A stretch of DNA of 64,000 nt, from the NCBI GenBank assembly GCA_031841125.1, contig CM063106.1, positions 39,552,001 to 39,616,000 on the forward strand, given 5' to 3'. Position 1 is the stretch's first letter, and each line of letters starts with the position of its first letter. Shown here piece by piece: positions 10,658-22,495 of the stretch. Made by a program: the position numbers and the translations under genes. Below the pieces are notes generated by a model. The model did not search any database, was not told the DNA's origin, and worked only from the letters and a program-made list of their open reading frames with translations. The stretch comes from Acanthococcus lagerstroemiae. Its lineage: Eukaryota > Arthropoda > Insecta > Hemiptera > Eriococcidae.

Positions 10658-11209
10658 TATCGGGATTGGTGGAATGTTCAAGGAAAGTAGAAAGCTGAGC
10701 GGTTTTATCGACTATGTCGTTATGAAGCCACAATGCTCTACGAATGTAACGGATAAGGAATAAAAATGTTTTTGATCAAAACTTGCCAAAAATTTAAGTA
10801 CGTTAAATAGTTTTGTACAAATTGTAAATATATTAAATTTTTCATTAAAAAAACTTTCCCATTTGAATACAACTTAAGTTCGCAAAAAAATAAAAAATAA
10901 ATAAATAAGAAATAAAATGAGCTTTATGAGGAATTCAAAATAATATTTCTATAAATTTTATTATTTTTTCATTACATATTGATGGCATATCTTCAATCCT
11001 AAGTTCATTAAATTTTATTTTAATAATTATTTTTAAAAACCTAATAATTTTTTTAAAATAAAATTTCATTAGCTGTTTCTGATAAGGCCCAAAATTACTT
11101 TGTTTGGATAGCCCCCTTCAGCCCCCTTTGGTAAAAGATAAAAACGAAATGGTCATTTTCTAAAGAAAACTTTGAAGTTTCATCCCGTAAACAGAGTTTT
11201 TTCAAACTG
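10658..11209. other. no recognisable feature
   Basis: Very AT-rich sequence with no motif recognised. Confidence 0.4.
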
Positions 11210-11667
11210 CAGTGGAACCTCTACATAACGAACCCCTATTTAACGAATTCCTCTACACAGCGAATTTTTCCTCGGTCCGTCCTCCTTCACTGAATTTTTT
11301 ATTTAAAAAAGCCTCTAAATAACTTACAGAACTATCTACATAACGAATTTTTCTGCAGCAATCAAGTTTATAAATACCTGTACTGTACTGTACTACAAAC
11401 GAAAACAGCGGACCAGACGAAATTTTCTCGGCACTGAATAAGTGTGAACATTTTTTGACAGTCTGTGGAGTAAGGCTACAGTACAACAAGACATAGGTAT
11501 TGTACGTAGAAACTCTTAATGATGCGTAAAATAATACTATGTACCTACTGTACTTTGTATGTGTAATACTGTATGTATAACGAAAAAAAAAATTCTACAT
11601 AACGAATTTTCTACATAACGAATTTTTTTCGTGGTCCCTTCAGATTCGTTGTATAGAGGTTCCACTG
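11210..11667. mobile_element. pogo/Tigger-like MITE (458 bp)
   Basis: Starts CAGTGGAACCTCTACATAAC and ends GTATAGAGGTTCCACTG, so the termini are imperfect inverted repeats of about 20 bp. CAGT-x-GAACCTCTATATAACG is the known terminal signature of pogo/Tigger-type elements of the Tc1/mariner superfamily. The inside repeats variants of CTACATAACGAATTTTTC on the plus strand. No transposase is present. The right end lies 4 bp from the TA of the next element. Confidence 0.75.
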
Positions 11668-11673
11668 TATCTA

Positions 11674-12278
11674 CGCTGCGCGACAAAAGTCTTGTCGCAC
11701 TGTGAAGATTACCCAACCATGCGCGCATGCGTGTTGGAGTGTGAATGAATGGAGCTGTGTATTGTTTACTGACGAGTCGGACCAGATGGACGTCAGAGAG
11801 TCTGGCGACGCAATGGAGAACGATATAGTCAACAAAATTTCGTCCGACACTCAAATTTTTTCGGGGGCTGTAAAATGGCGAGGGGTGGAATTCAATATGA
11901 TACCAAAACTGAGCTCCGTATTTGTCACGACCGTTGATAAACGCTTATTTTTACATTACTGACATACTCCAGACCCATATTGTGCCATCTGCACCATTTG
12001 TGGGCCCAGAATTCCTCCTACGGTAGGACAACGCCCGCCCTCACATTGCTCAAGCTATTATAATCGATTATTTTCATTTTTTTAAATACAAAATTCACGT
12101 TTTATTTCTCGTACCGCATTAGCTTCATACTTTTGCATGTTCAGTGTTTGGGCTGTGCTAGGACAACATTTCCCCTAAATTTTCAGCGTATTATTAAATA
12201 AATTTTTAGAACGTTTCTGCTGCACTTTTGTCTTGTAACTAAAATTTTACTGTGCGGCAAGACTTTTGTCGCGCAGTG
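11674..12278. mobile_element. internally deleted Tc1/mariner element with TA flanks
   Basis: Inverted termini CGCTGCGCGACAAAAGTCTT (11674) and AAGACTTTTGTCGCGCAGTG (ending 12278), each flanked directly by TA (11672-11673 and 12279-12280), the target duplication of this superfamily. At 605 bp it is about half of a full-length element. It keeps fragments of the transposase gene. Confidence 0.9.
11735..12085 (+). pseudogene. Tc1/mariner DDE transposase remnant
   Basis: Reading frames in succession give EWSCVLFTDES (the first catalytic D block, W-x-x-V-x-F-S/T-DES), then TDILQTHIVPSAPFVGPEFLL and, past a stop, DNARPHIAQA (the second catalytic D block, DNAxPH). Order and spacing match Tc1-like transposases. 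The N-terminal helix-turn-helix domain and the third acidic residue are missing, and stops or frame changes occur at about 11880, 11960 and 12022, so it cannot be active. Confidence 0.85.
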
Positions 12279-12280
12279 TA

Positions 12281-14544
12281 TATTGCGACGAGTCATTTTT
12301 CATACACACTTTAGTGGGCCTTATAGGGCATCAGTACACTGGTTCCTATTTTGTGCTTGAAATTCTATGTTCCAAATCTTGACGTTCTTCGATTGATTTT
12401 CGACTAATTTTTGACTGGTGACATATCAAGTGAAAAAGAGTTTCTCTGGTCACTAAATAAGAATAAATTAAAAATCAAACTTGGTAGGAATTTGATGTTT
12501 ACTGAAAAGATTTTTTCGATGTAGATACTCTACACTTCTGTGTATAAGTATTTATATTTATACTTACATACTTTCAAGAAGCGAAGAAAGTTCATTAAAA
12601 ATATCATCCACTTGAAGTCAACTTCCTGGTATTTTCGCAGGACAGGTCCTTGTTTTCGTACAATCCGCTTCATCGTAGGTGAGCGTTAAATTGGATTCTA
12701 CTTTCAGCTCGGACAACGAAAGGTTTTATTTGCTGGTGGTTGTTCAAATTACGTCGACAAGGCCATAAAGTCCTTTACTTTTATGCTATAATTACCAACA
12801 ACGTATTGGCCACTTGATGTTTTTGTCCGTGGAAAATGACGCAAATAAAACGAATTAACTGATTCTTGAAGTCGTTAAATTCTCCGAATATGGTTTTTCT
12901 TCTCTTTTTATGGGGCGTTTACGCCGCAATTGTTTTCTTTTCTCGTCGTGTTTTTTCATACCTCTCTTTTGTTTTCAGTGCGACGTTAAGCTTACCTCTT
13001 GAGACTCAAGTTGCTTAAAATTAATACCCGTAAATCTAATTCGCGGGTCTGTTACTCAAGTAATAATCTGCCGACTTTAATGAAACCATATCTTAAAACT
13101 GTCTACATAATATTACATCTGTTTTTTAATTTGATCCGTTTATGTACAAATGAGCTAGATAGGTATCTAGCTGGAATATTTTACACTTATTCTATTACGA
13201 CTGAAATTATATTAAATTCGCGATCGTTTTGAGGAAAAAAAAAATGAAAAAAATAACGTTTATAAAGCATTTATCTTAGTTGCAGACGGTCTTGTCGTAA
13301 GAAATAATTTCATCTCCTTGAATCTAGATGCTAGAAGCGTATTATCAACATCAGCAGTGTCTGTTCATAGAATTTAAAATAGGAGTGGCGAACCCTTACC
13401 CCTAGGAAAGTAGATCCACCCACCCATTAAAACCTGGCACTGTCGAAAACATCCTCCCTCTCTCCTACTTAGAGAAAGAAATTACCGCCTTCCTCCCGAG
13501 TCCATGGCATACCGAAAGGTGATGCCGACAAGGGAGGTCATGTAGGCCTGAGGAAATTTTTTTAAAAAGATGTGTCTGGAGTTGAATTAAAAGCAAGGTA
13601 AGAAATTATACTGAAGTGAAAAATTAAATTTTGGCCTTCCTGGAAGTGATATTATAGGTTTGTGAGTGGGTTAATATGGGGTATCTGGCCCAGTGTTAAT
13701 CCCCGTACCTAATTTCGTACCCCGGCGTTTCTTATCTGGTAATTAGTACACTCTGGGGAAAATTGCCCAGGACTACCGACCTGGTAATATGAAACCTTGA
13801 CCGACGTTGACGTATTTTGCCGTTCATCAAACATTTTCGTTTTTGTAAATAATGCTAAAAAGTTTTTTCCATCATTTTCAAGAAAATGAAATTTTTACTC
13901 AAAGTAAGTAATCTCGAAGTTTTACGACCCTAAAGTATATTTGGAGATGATTAGTAATAGAATCACATAGAAAAAAATTTTGTCGGACATTTCTTCTTTT
14001 TTTTTTCAGTTTTTCAGAAGTTGTTTTTCTTTTTAATCAAACGGTTTTAATTTCGTCCTCAGGAGATGAAATTAGGGTACAAAACAAATTTGATAATAAT
14101 TTCAGTTCTTATCGTATTCAGATGGTAAAACGAAAACAATGGTGTAAACCATCAGAGAGCATTAAATCGAAAAAAATTATTCTTACGTTAAAGATTAAAA
14201 ATCCGAAGGTTTAAATACGTTCTACAATATATTTTTACGTTATTTTTATGCAGGGACATACCAAAGAGTGTTTCGTGGGGGGGGGGGAGGAGATAAAAAT
14301 TATGGAAGTCCCAACTGACTCAGCTCAAAATTCCTAGGTATCAAAGCAAAACAAAAACAAAAAACTTTTTGATCTGTTGGACTTTTTCAAATGACTCAAC
14401 TCAAAATTCCCAAGTATGCAGTCCCCAGGTATATATGTTGACGAATGTTATAATGAACGTATTATTGAACGATTTAATTAAATGAATCACAAATATCCCT
14501 AATTACACACAAAAACAAAAAACGACACAAAAAAATGAAAAGCT
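12281..14544. other. no recognisable gene
   Basis: Mostly AT-rich intergenic-looking DNA. Near 14270-14290 there is a G-run and at 14310-14345 and 14385-14425 a short imperfect direct repeat (ACTCARCTCAAAATTCCYAG). No protein homology recognised. Confidence 0.4.
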
Positions 14545-15500
14545 TATGAGGTAGCGGTTGCTAACTTCGCTACCCTTTGCGGGCGCCCATGGATGGGGCA
14601 GTTGAGGTTTGTATTTAAGGCGAAAGCACGCACTGATCAGGTGTGTCAACATGACTAACCCTTTCCGAGGCAGTTCTTTTAATAGGTGATTCCATCAGTT
14701 CCTGGAACTTTGTTATCGTTCATTTTGTCGATTTCCTCTTTAACCTCCCGTAGAGTAACAGATTTCATATTTGTAATTCGGTGATCTCATACTCTGTTTG
14801 AGTTATACCTCTCTTCTGGTTGCGGTTCAGTTATCTGGAACACTGCGGCTAAGTGTCGTGCAAATGTATCTGTTTTCTCTTATCACTCCTTGCCCAGTGG
14901 CCTTATGACTTTTTAAGTGGCGGTATGTGTGTTTTAGGTCGCTTGAAGCTTTTAGTGGCTTTCCAAGGCGAGCGTTCACGGTCTACAGTGGAGCTTAGAT
15001 TTTCGTGGTAAAAATGAAAGCTTTTCGGCTTCAGGCTCTTGATTAAGCGGTTGAGTTCATTGCTCACACGATTCAATGTAGTCGTGCCTTCAGGGTTACG
15101 AGTACGGTGCCAGATTCGTCTCTTCTTCCTTCTCTCTTTGACGAGTTTTTTCACTTCCAGCGGATAGGAGATTGGATATACGAATTCGCTGTTTGTTAGC
15201 GGAGTAGCCTCCTAGATTATTTCAGTAAATTGTTCCGCTTGTTCGTCTACCTCCTGGCTAGTCTTGAGTCTCACTCTTAGCTTTACTAGGCTGTCTATTC
15301 GTTCTCTATAACGGTCCCAATTTGTTTGCTTATTGACGAGAGACTTTGTTCTTTTGCGTTTGATAATATCTGAACTCAGGATCATCATGACGAGAGAGCG
15401 ATCCAATGATGAGTCACCTACTCCTTCCACTTCAATATAGGTTCCCTCCTTAGAGCCCCACTCAGAATGTTTCACATTGTAGTCGCCCGCCAAGATGAAG
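14545..15500 (-). pseudogene. Jockey-like non-LTR retrotransposon fragment (endonuclease end to start of RT)
   Basis: The minus strand reads in order: AGDYNVKHSEWGS (15493-15455), the conserved A-GD-x-N-x-KH-x-x-WGS block of Jockey-type endonucleases; LVMMILSSDII and NKQTNWDRYRERID; EVDEQAEQFTEII; then, after a stop at 15212, VKKLVKERRKKRRIWHRTRNP, LNRLIKSLKPKSF, WKATKSFKRPKTHIPPLK; then T-L-R-E-V-K-E-E-I-D-K-M with KVPGTDGIT (RT start) and LLKELPRKGL. The order is that of a Jockey ORF2. About 100 residues of endonuclease seem deleted after WGS, there are several stops, and both ends are truncated. Confidence 0.85.
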
Positions 15501-16330
15501 CGCTCGATTGGTAAAGATATTAGTGTACTGTTTCTTGTTTAGTTTATGTGCCGGAGAGCAGGGTAGCTATAAAATGCTGGTACTAGCCCATTTGGTACAT
15601 TTGCTAGGCAACACGTCTGACATCACGCGAAGCGCTGGAACTTGTGTGTGTTGATGACGATGTTTATACATGTTTCGGATGAGATTTCGGGCATATATGT
15701 GTTATGCCGAATTCATCAAATTGCCGATTTCATAAGATCGGCAGATATTTTGTTAATTTTGTAAGATCAGTAACGCAAGAGCAGTTGTTACCGAATTTAT
15801 AAAATCCGCGGGATTTTTTGCTGAATTTATAAAATAGGCGAGTGTCTGCCGATTTTACAAAATCGGCAGTAGTAAAATAGGCAGTAAGTGATTGTTGCTG
15901 ATGAGTGTACCCGACGGATGAGGTCAAAATTTTCACGTGTTTACGAAAAAGCAAAATTTATGATCAGATAAAATGAAGACGAGTTCTATTCGTAATTCGA
16001 ATACTGCCATTGACATGTTAAATCGTGCCTTCTTTACTGATAAAGTGAGACATAAACTTCCTCTTCAGTATTTGTTTGCAAACAGTGCAGGGAAGTCATT
16101 ATTTCTTATAACTGTGATTTTGAGTTATGGATCAAGATAAACGGACCTGTGAGAAGAGGCGGAAGCTGTGCGTACGGCATGTGAAAATAATAATTAATTT
16201 TTTTACTTTAGGTGTATTTTTAATTGAATATTGCGACTATATATTTCTTTTAAATTTTTAGTTCATTTGACCGTGTGCAAATTATTTTTCCATACAATTA
16301 GAATCTAGTACTCATAGTTTAATGATGATC
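15501..16330. other. no gene; palindromic motif cluster at 15695-15890
   Basis: Between about 15698 and 15890 the motif TGCCGATTTCATAAGATCGG and its variants (CTGCCGATTTTACAAAATCG; CCGAATTTATAAAATCCG; CTGAATTTATAAAATAGG) recur. Each is itself a near palindrome around an AT centre. Function or parent element unknown. The rest shows no coding signal. Confidence 0.5.
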
Positions 16331-16764
16331 CATCGAAAATTTGGTCAATTTGGGTCATAAAATGAATCTAGCTCAATTTTGACGACGGATTTGAATTCGT
16401 CTCGAAAAATTGAGTAATTAGCACTAGCGCCGATGCCGAACCTCTCCGAAAATTATTTTGCCCCAAACAAGATACGATGTTGTATGGAGAAATTTTGAAA
16501 ACTCGAAAAAATCAAAAATTTCGAATTACAGACGGTTTTCAACTCAATTTTCTCACTGAGGTCAAATTCCGCGTTCATATTGGGCGCTGACGCTCCATTC
16601 GCCGTGATACACTCATAAATCTGGTCAATTTGGGTCAAAAAATGACTCAAGCTCAATTTTAATGACGGATTTGAATTCGTCTCGAAAAATTGAGAAATTA
16701 GCACCAGCGCTGACACCGAAGCTCTCTGAAAACTTTTTTGCCCCCAAAAAGACATGGTGTATAG

Positions 16765-16935
16765 CAGTAGCGCATCCAGGATGAAATTGAGGGGGCGGGT
16801 CTAAACTGAAAATAAAAAAATGAACATGGGCGAGAGGGCAGAGTGATAGAGGGGGGAAAGGAGCTTATTCGTACATTAAAAAAATTAAAGTTGCCAAGGG
16901 GGTCCAGACCCCCGCCTCCCTTAAATAAGCCACTG
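16765..16935. mobile_element. hAT-like MITE (171 bp) in tandem unit 2
   Basis: Starts CAGTAGCGCATCCAGG and ends AAATAAGCCACTG. Flanks GTGTATAG and ATGTGTAG match at 6 of 8 positions. Unit 1 of the tandem array lacks the insert and reads straight through (GATGTTGTATGGAGAAATTT near 16472), which confirms the boundaries. The body is G-rich then C-rich and non-coding. Confidence 0.75.
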
Positions 16936-17209
16936 ATGTGTAGTATAAAGAAATCTCGAAAATTCGAAAGATTCAAAAATTTCGAATTAAAGACTGTTTT
17001 TAACTCAATTCTTCATGCTGACTTCAAATTTGGTGTTCAAATTGGGTATTCCCGAGATACACTCAAAAATTTGGTCAATTTGGGTCAAAAATGACTCTAG
17101 CTCAATTTTGACGACGGATTTGAATTCGTCTCAAAAAATTGAATAATTAGCACCAGCGCCAACGCCGAAGCTCTCCGAAATCCCCCCCCCCAAAAGACAT
17201 GATTTATAG

Positions 17210-17376
17210 CAGTAGTGTACCCAGGATGAAATTGAAGGGGGGGGGTCCTAACTGGAAAAAATGAATATGGGCGAGAGGCCAGATAGAACGGGGAAAGGAG
17301 CTTATTCGAACATTTAAAAAAATTAAAGTTGCCAAGGGAGGGTCCAAACCCCCTCCCCCTCTTAAATACGTCACTG
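17210..17376. mobile_element. hAT-like MITE (167 bp) in tandem unit 3
   Basis: Same family and orientation as 16765-16935 (CAGTAGTGTACCCAGG to TTAAATACGTCACTG). Its left flank GATTTATAG corresponds to that of the copy in unit 2, so it was either duplicated with the unit or converted. The right flank differs from unit 2. Confidence 0.7.
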
Positions 17377-17380
17377 CCAT

Positions 17381-18359
17381 TTAAGAAAAACTAATATTTG
17401 TGGTCTGTCAGTTCCCTAGGAAAAAATTCTCTTCCGGAATCACGAATAACTCTTGATATGTTGGTTAGAGGGCCAGCTTGAAAAGATTTGTGAAATATCT
17501 TTGCCGGAAATCTTATCTAACTTGAATTTTAATTTTCCTGTACCACAAGCACCCCAATGTATTTGTTCGACGCTGCTTACGAGCGCGATGGTGTATCCCG
17601 TGTAGGAATCTTCGTATTGCCTCAGGATCTGCGGCATCTTACATGAATTTGGAATTGACCAGCTCAGAGACGAATTGAATTCTCGTCGACCGAACATTAA
17701 GATACCTTTTAACATCGGCGAACATTTGATTCCGCTTGCGAGCTACAATGTCAACTCTCCGTAAATTATTAAGGGGTGCTTTAACGAGAGCGAAGGTTGG
17801 AAAAGTCGTAGAAGAGGTGAAGAAGAAACATGCTTTTTAGTTACTGTGACGTTGTTTTGCAGGTTTTGATGTTTCCCCGGAGGTTACACAACCGATAATT
17901 AAACTCGTTCCAATGACATGCTTCTGTAATGTTCGGAGCTATACTTTGATACTATTAGCTAGCGCGAGCATTGTTACCACCCACCTCATTTACTACATTC
18001 TTGTCGAAACACCGAGCGACCAAGCAGCACATAAGAAAATAGTCTTCTCTATTTACGGCATGTCTTCCATAAACAAGAAAGATATTATCCTTTTTATTGG
18101 TCAATGAGATGACGATGTTTGGAATACTATGACGTAACATTTGGTTCGACTTCGTACCCGGCACTGTGAGGTTGACTGGGGGCGTTTACAAGGAGACATA
18201 CGTATGACGAAGGCCACACTTTCCGTAAGGGCGGGTCTCGGACGTCGGGATGCGGTCCCACTTATAATTAGAAAATTGTTCCTAATAGAAAGTTGAAAAG
18301 AATGAAACAGTTTGAGTACATTTTGGGACAATGACATTAATTTTGCTGCGTAAATATAC
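17381..18359. other. no recognisable feature
   Basis: No protein homology or repeat recognised. Short open frames on both strands have no known motif. Confidence 0.4.
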
Positions 18360-18424
18360 AAGGTGCGCCAAAAGTCGCGTTACCAATTTTATTGACAGCA
18401 TAACGCGACTTTTGACGCACCCTT
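18360..18424. mobile_element. 65-bp hairpin, likely a minimal MITE
   Basis: AAGGTGCGCCAAAAGTCGCG plus TTA (18360-18382) pairs with 18400-18424 with one mismatch and one extra base, around a 17-nt loop. The near-perfect 23-bp stem in otherwise AT-rich DNA points to the fused ends of a DNA transposon. A structured RNA is the alternative. Confidence 0.6.
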
Positions 18425-18583
18425 TATGTATCAAAGTTTTGGTATCATTTAAGCAGATCTGTACACTAACGTACTTCATTTCAATGAAGATGGGTGGACG
18501 TGGGCTGATATCTCGTTCGCTTATTGTATGCGTACACCTAATGCGCAAAATCCCGCCAGTTACCCAGGCAACTAAAGGGGAAC

Positions 18584-19168
18584 ATGGGTAACTGTAGGGT
18601 ACTCAATTCTGATTGGCTGAAAATTCTTATAGTTTACAGGTTCCCCGCAAGTTACCCTTCGAAACCCGTTAGCTACTACCCAGTGATAGTAATCTGTGCA
18701 GAAACCCTATTAGCCCTGAATATAACGGCCTTTGCCTTGGCAAGATGTTGGAAGAAGGGTTGGCCTGTTCGCGGACACATACTCTTGAAGATGGCAAATG
18801 AAACAGACGACAAAAAAGTGAAAAAAGTAGTACGAGAAGCGGTCCAAGTAAGATGGCTAGAGCTCTATGACAACTGCCCTATGGGTGCATGGACGAAAAA
18901 TCTGATTTCAGTCGTTGGAACAGTGGTCTCGCGAATTGACTTTCACACAAGTCAAGGCTTAAGCGGTCACGGCGTTTTCCGGTCTTACCTAGCAAGGATG
19001 AACCGGAGTGACAGTTCCCTGTGTAACTGCGAAATGGAAGAAAGTGTTGAGCATATCTTGACAGCATGCAGCAGATTTGCAGAACATCGGCCAGATGTAA
19101 TCAACGTGCTCAAGAGCGAAGACATGTTCTACATCCTTTACATGGTGAAACAGCTATGGGCGGAATAG
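18584..19168 (+). pseudogene. C-terminal end of a second R1-like ORF2
   Basis: A 194-codon open frame. From about residue 35 it resembles the C-terminal region of R1/I-group ORF2 proteins: KKGWPVRGHILL, then GAWTKNLISVVG, DFHTSQGLSGHGVFRSYLA (the same block as in the copies at 6126 and 25913, with V-F-R for C-F-G), then LCNCEMEESVEHILTAC, a zinc-knuckle variant C-X-C-X7-H-X4-C that has lost one spacer residue, and VKQLWAE at the stop. The DNA is clearly different from the other two copies, so it is another family. The first 35 residues and the ATG are probably not part of the protein. 5' truncated. Confidence 0.75.
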
Positions 19169-19173
19169 TGTTA

Positions 19174-19355
19174 CGAGGGAGCGTTACGGTTTTCGCTCAA
19201 GTATACCAAAAGCATATAAAATGCTAAAATAAATTTCCATGGAAATGTCAACCACTGAATGCGTGCTGGGGGAGCGTGTCGGAGGAGCGTTACGGTTTTC
19301 GTTACGGGTTTGCTCCAGTATACCCAGTACCTAGTAAAATCATATAAAATGCTTA
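19174..19355 (+). repeat. two-copy tandem repeat after the R1-like ORF
   Basis: GGGAGCGTTACGGTTTTCG, CAAGTATACC and GCATATAAAATGCTAAAA at about 19178-19232 recur, slightly changed, at about 19277-19355. This is likely the 3' UTR of the element just upstream. Confidence 0.6.
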
Positions 19356-20885
19356 AAAAAATTCAATATTCTTAAACCGATGACTTCTTCTTCTTGTTAT
19401 TATTTTCATTTAATTTCATTTATTATTATTTTCTTACATAAATAAATAGCTGAAAAGAAATTCCACGCATCTTTATTTTTGTTCTTCTATTTTCAGGAAA
19501 TGAAATCAAAATAACTCTGTGTGCGAGCTTTCCAATCGAAAGTTCGTAACCTCTTCAAAAGAGAGTTTAAAAGTACGTACTTTGTTTTCTCGCATTTTAA
19601 AGAAGGCAAAGCCCCTTAAAATGATATCATTAGGGGCTATACCTTCTTGAACTGCTCCCTGTCCTTTGTTCCGAACTTCATAATTACTAGATACAACCCA
19701 CGTTTTCTTGTATATGAAATGTCTCAACATTATTTGGCAGCTTTAGCTTCATTTTCGTTTTCCTTCTCGGCGGTTTATTTATTTTTTATCGTTCTTTATT
19801 TGAACGCAGAACTCGGTTTAATTAAATTGCAAATCTCTTTCTACGTTCATGTCGAGCAATTTATATAATTTTCGCAAGCATTCAACGTCACCACGAACAC
19901 GAATGCCGGAATGCCAGTTGAAACAATGCTAATCCGTTTATTTTATTTTTGAAGAAATTTCCCGATTAGTTCTTTTTTTTTCAATTTAACTTCCCCTTTT
20001 GCAATTCCCCTTCAACAACTTGTCCGACAAAATCAGAAAATGAAAATTCGTGGCTCGAGTTTTCGCGTTTCTTCGTTTTATGTTTGTCATTCTGAGCGGA
20101 CTAATTTGACTGAAAGTAGAGTTTATACAAACAGCTTCTTTTTGCTTATTTGAAGTTTCTTTCTGCAGCGACATCTACTCTTATTAGCCGCCATGAAGGG
20201 CAAGGTTGTACAACTAAAGGTGACATCCGCTCTTTTCTTTCGAGGAAATGTGTGTGTTTGTGAGAAATAATTGAATAGCTTTAAATGGGGGATACGGAAT
20301 ACTGGGGTCGATACGAGTAACCGGGCGAAAGAAGATTTTTCCCTTCGTGATCTGTTCATCTCAGGGTGGATAGGTTTCACAGTCGAGAATACATTGGTTA
20401 TTATTACATACGAACAACTTGTTGAAGAAACCTCCGAGCTGTTTTACATGCCAAAAATAACTTATTTATGGATTAATTTGCGGTTATTCTACATAAAAAT
20501 CGTGCACCTCATCATAAATATTGAAAGAGCATGCAGGTCGTATCATGTCTCTTTCCTGCGCGATAGATTTTTAATAAATTTCGATTGATGAACAATAAAA
20601 AAAAAATAAGTTGTTTCTTGTGCTTGTGGTTTCCAGCACAACAATATGGTTAAGAACAACGAATCACGTGAAAATGAGTATAATTATGTTAAACGTCCAC
20701 ATTATGTCCATGTATTTCTCTAAGTTTCCAGTCCCTACTTAGCTGGATTGGTTTATAATTCATTTTTGTTTAGTAATAAGAGAAAGTCTTTCCCATCTCG
20801 ATTTGTCATGACCCAAAAATGAATTAAGAGTTAATACAGACAACCATCAGAGACTTCAACATGTTGGATTACATGGCCACCATCT
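19356..20885. other. no recognisable feature
   Basis: AT-rich, no recognised coding or repeat content. Confidence 0.4.
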
Positions 20886-22495
20886 GCAGGGGAAAAACTA
20901 TAGGGGTGTGGGGGTTGACCTCCCATAATTTGGCAGTCAGCAAATTTTGAAACAGTTAATTTGAATTTTTCATTTTTTATGAATGTTTGCTTATTTATTT
21001 ATTCTTTTTTAAATTAAAAAATATTTCGATTAATAAATCAGCAAATTTTTGATTTTTAAAAGATTTTGTCGGCGAATTTTCAGTTTTCAAAAAATATTTG
21101 TCGGCAAGTTTTTCTTCTTCACCTCCCCGAACTGAAACTCAAATTTCGTTTCTGAAAATGGAGTACTCGAGACTTCTGTCAGAGACTAGTCAGTCAAAAG
21201 CTGAAGGTTTCAAGCTGAGTATCGAACGTTATCTGAAAGGTTGAAACAAAGCTGAGACGTGCAGACATTTCGAAAATCTGAAAGTCGGTAGCAAACGTTG
21301 AATTTCGAATTTCAATGACTATTCTGTTCTTACTAGATTCTCTGTTTGACCTACAGCCTAAAACTTGAGAAAAGTTGAACGTTTTATTAAAATCTAAGAG
21401 CAGGCCCGTAGTCAGCCATCTGCGGTAAGTGGTGCTGACTGTTAACGAGGGAGGGGGCTTGAGGATACCCATAGTATATAATGTGAAGAGTTCTACAAAT
21501 CAGTGGTACAGCCAGGGGGGACAAAGGGGGCGAATGCCCCCCAAGGCACCTGACACAGAATGTAAAATATGCAGAACCGAGCAATTTTTCGCTTTAAAAC
21601 ACGTTTTTTCGAAAAATTTTCGCTTGAGTAGTAATTTTACCTTCATTTTCATGCAATAGTCCTCTAATATCGGCGATTTTAAAAAAATACTTCAATTTTC
21701 GACTTTGTCTACCTTGAGAGAGTCTTACTTTGTTCCCCCTCCATTCCCCGGAAAATCCTGGCTACGCCACTGATTGAATTTGGTCTCAAAATTCATAATC
21801 AAACCTGATGATTCAACTTACCGACAGCCCATTGAAAAAAAAATTGAATAGATCGTGTGAAAAAAATTAACACTTAGAACGATTAAATTTTCGAACTTTT
21901 GGAAGTAAAAAAACTCTATTTCTGTGGACTTATCAAGTTATCAGTTCCCAAACAGCCATTCAGGCATTTAACCATCGATATTCCATGTGAACTGGATCGC
22001 GAGCCTACTACTGTGTTTGTGAATATTGTAATGTGACACAAAAAAAAAGCCTGTGTGTCTGAAACTGCTGGATGGACATTCAAGCCTTTTCTTGTGACAC
22101 GTCACATATAAAGAACGTCAAACATACGACTCTTCTATCTTTCGAAGCAAAATCAGTGTTGACAAGCTTATTAACATCAAAGTGTAGTGGAACGAAAAGT
22201 TTTGAACAAAACTAGCGAAAAAAATAGAAGGAATTTGTATTCACGAAATTTTGCCACGGGAGGCTAGAACAAGCGTTACGGGCTGCTCAGTACCCCATAG
22301 CACCACTCTGGCTAGGGGCCTGGCGTAATGATGATTTTTTTAATGGTGGTATCTCTGCCTAGGGGGGGCTCAAGATACCTTTGGAGGGGGCCCAGCCCCA
22401 GCTTCACTCCATGTTTTTTTCCCATAAGAACGAAAGGGAGCTGAGGGCACGGATTCCCCTAAATCTGATCGACCTGAAACTTTGTAATCGATTCT
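20886..22495 (+). repeat. dispersed repeat A, copy 1, interrupted
   Basis: Two parts, 20886-21402 and 22381-22495, align in order with the reverse complement of the continuous copy at 52800-53607. Shared blocks: GGGG-C/A-AAAACTATAGGGGTGTG at the start; AATTTCGAATTTCA; TTCTTACTAGATTCTCTG; and near the end TTTTTCCCATAAGAACGAAA, GGCACGGATTCCCCT and CGACCTGAAACTTTGT. The 980 bp between the parts are extra sequence and include the MITE at 21501. No coding capacity seen. Confidence 0.75.
21501..21772. mobile_element. hAT-like MITE (272 bp)
   Basis: CAGTGGTACAGCCAGGGG at the left and ATCCTGGCTACGCCACTG at the right form a terminal inverted repeat of about 16 bp with two mismatches. CAGTGGCGTAGCCAGG is a common terminus of hAT-like MITEs in animals. 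No matching 8-bp target duplication is visible. Confidence 0.7.

Larger units (their letters stand above)
16335..17380 (+). repeat. three-unit tandem duplication with transposon insertions in units 2 and 3
   Basis: A unit beginning TTTGGTCAATTTGGGTCA recurs at about 16341, 16622 and 17073. Each unit continues with CTCAATTTTGACGACGGATT, GAATTCGTCTCGAAAAATTG, GCACCAGCGC and GAAGCTCTCCGAAA. Unit 1 is about 280 bp. Unit 2 is longer because a MITE (16765-16935) sits in it; unit 3 has a related MITE at its end (17210-17376). Unit 1 shows the unoccupied sequence at the corresponding place. Confidence 0.85.

Noticed and set aside
10052..10733. Three long translations across the gap
   Set aside because: They consist almost entirely of undetermined residues.
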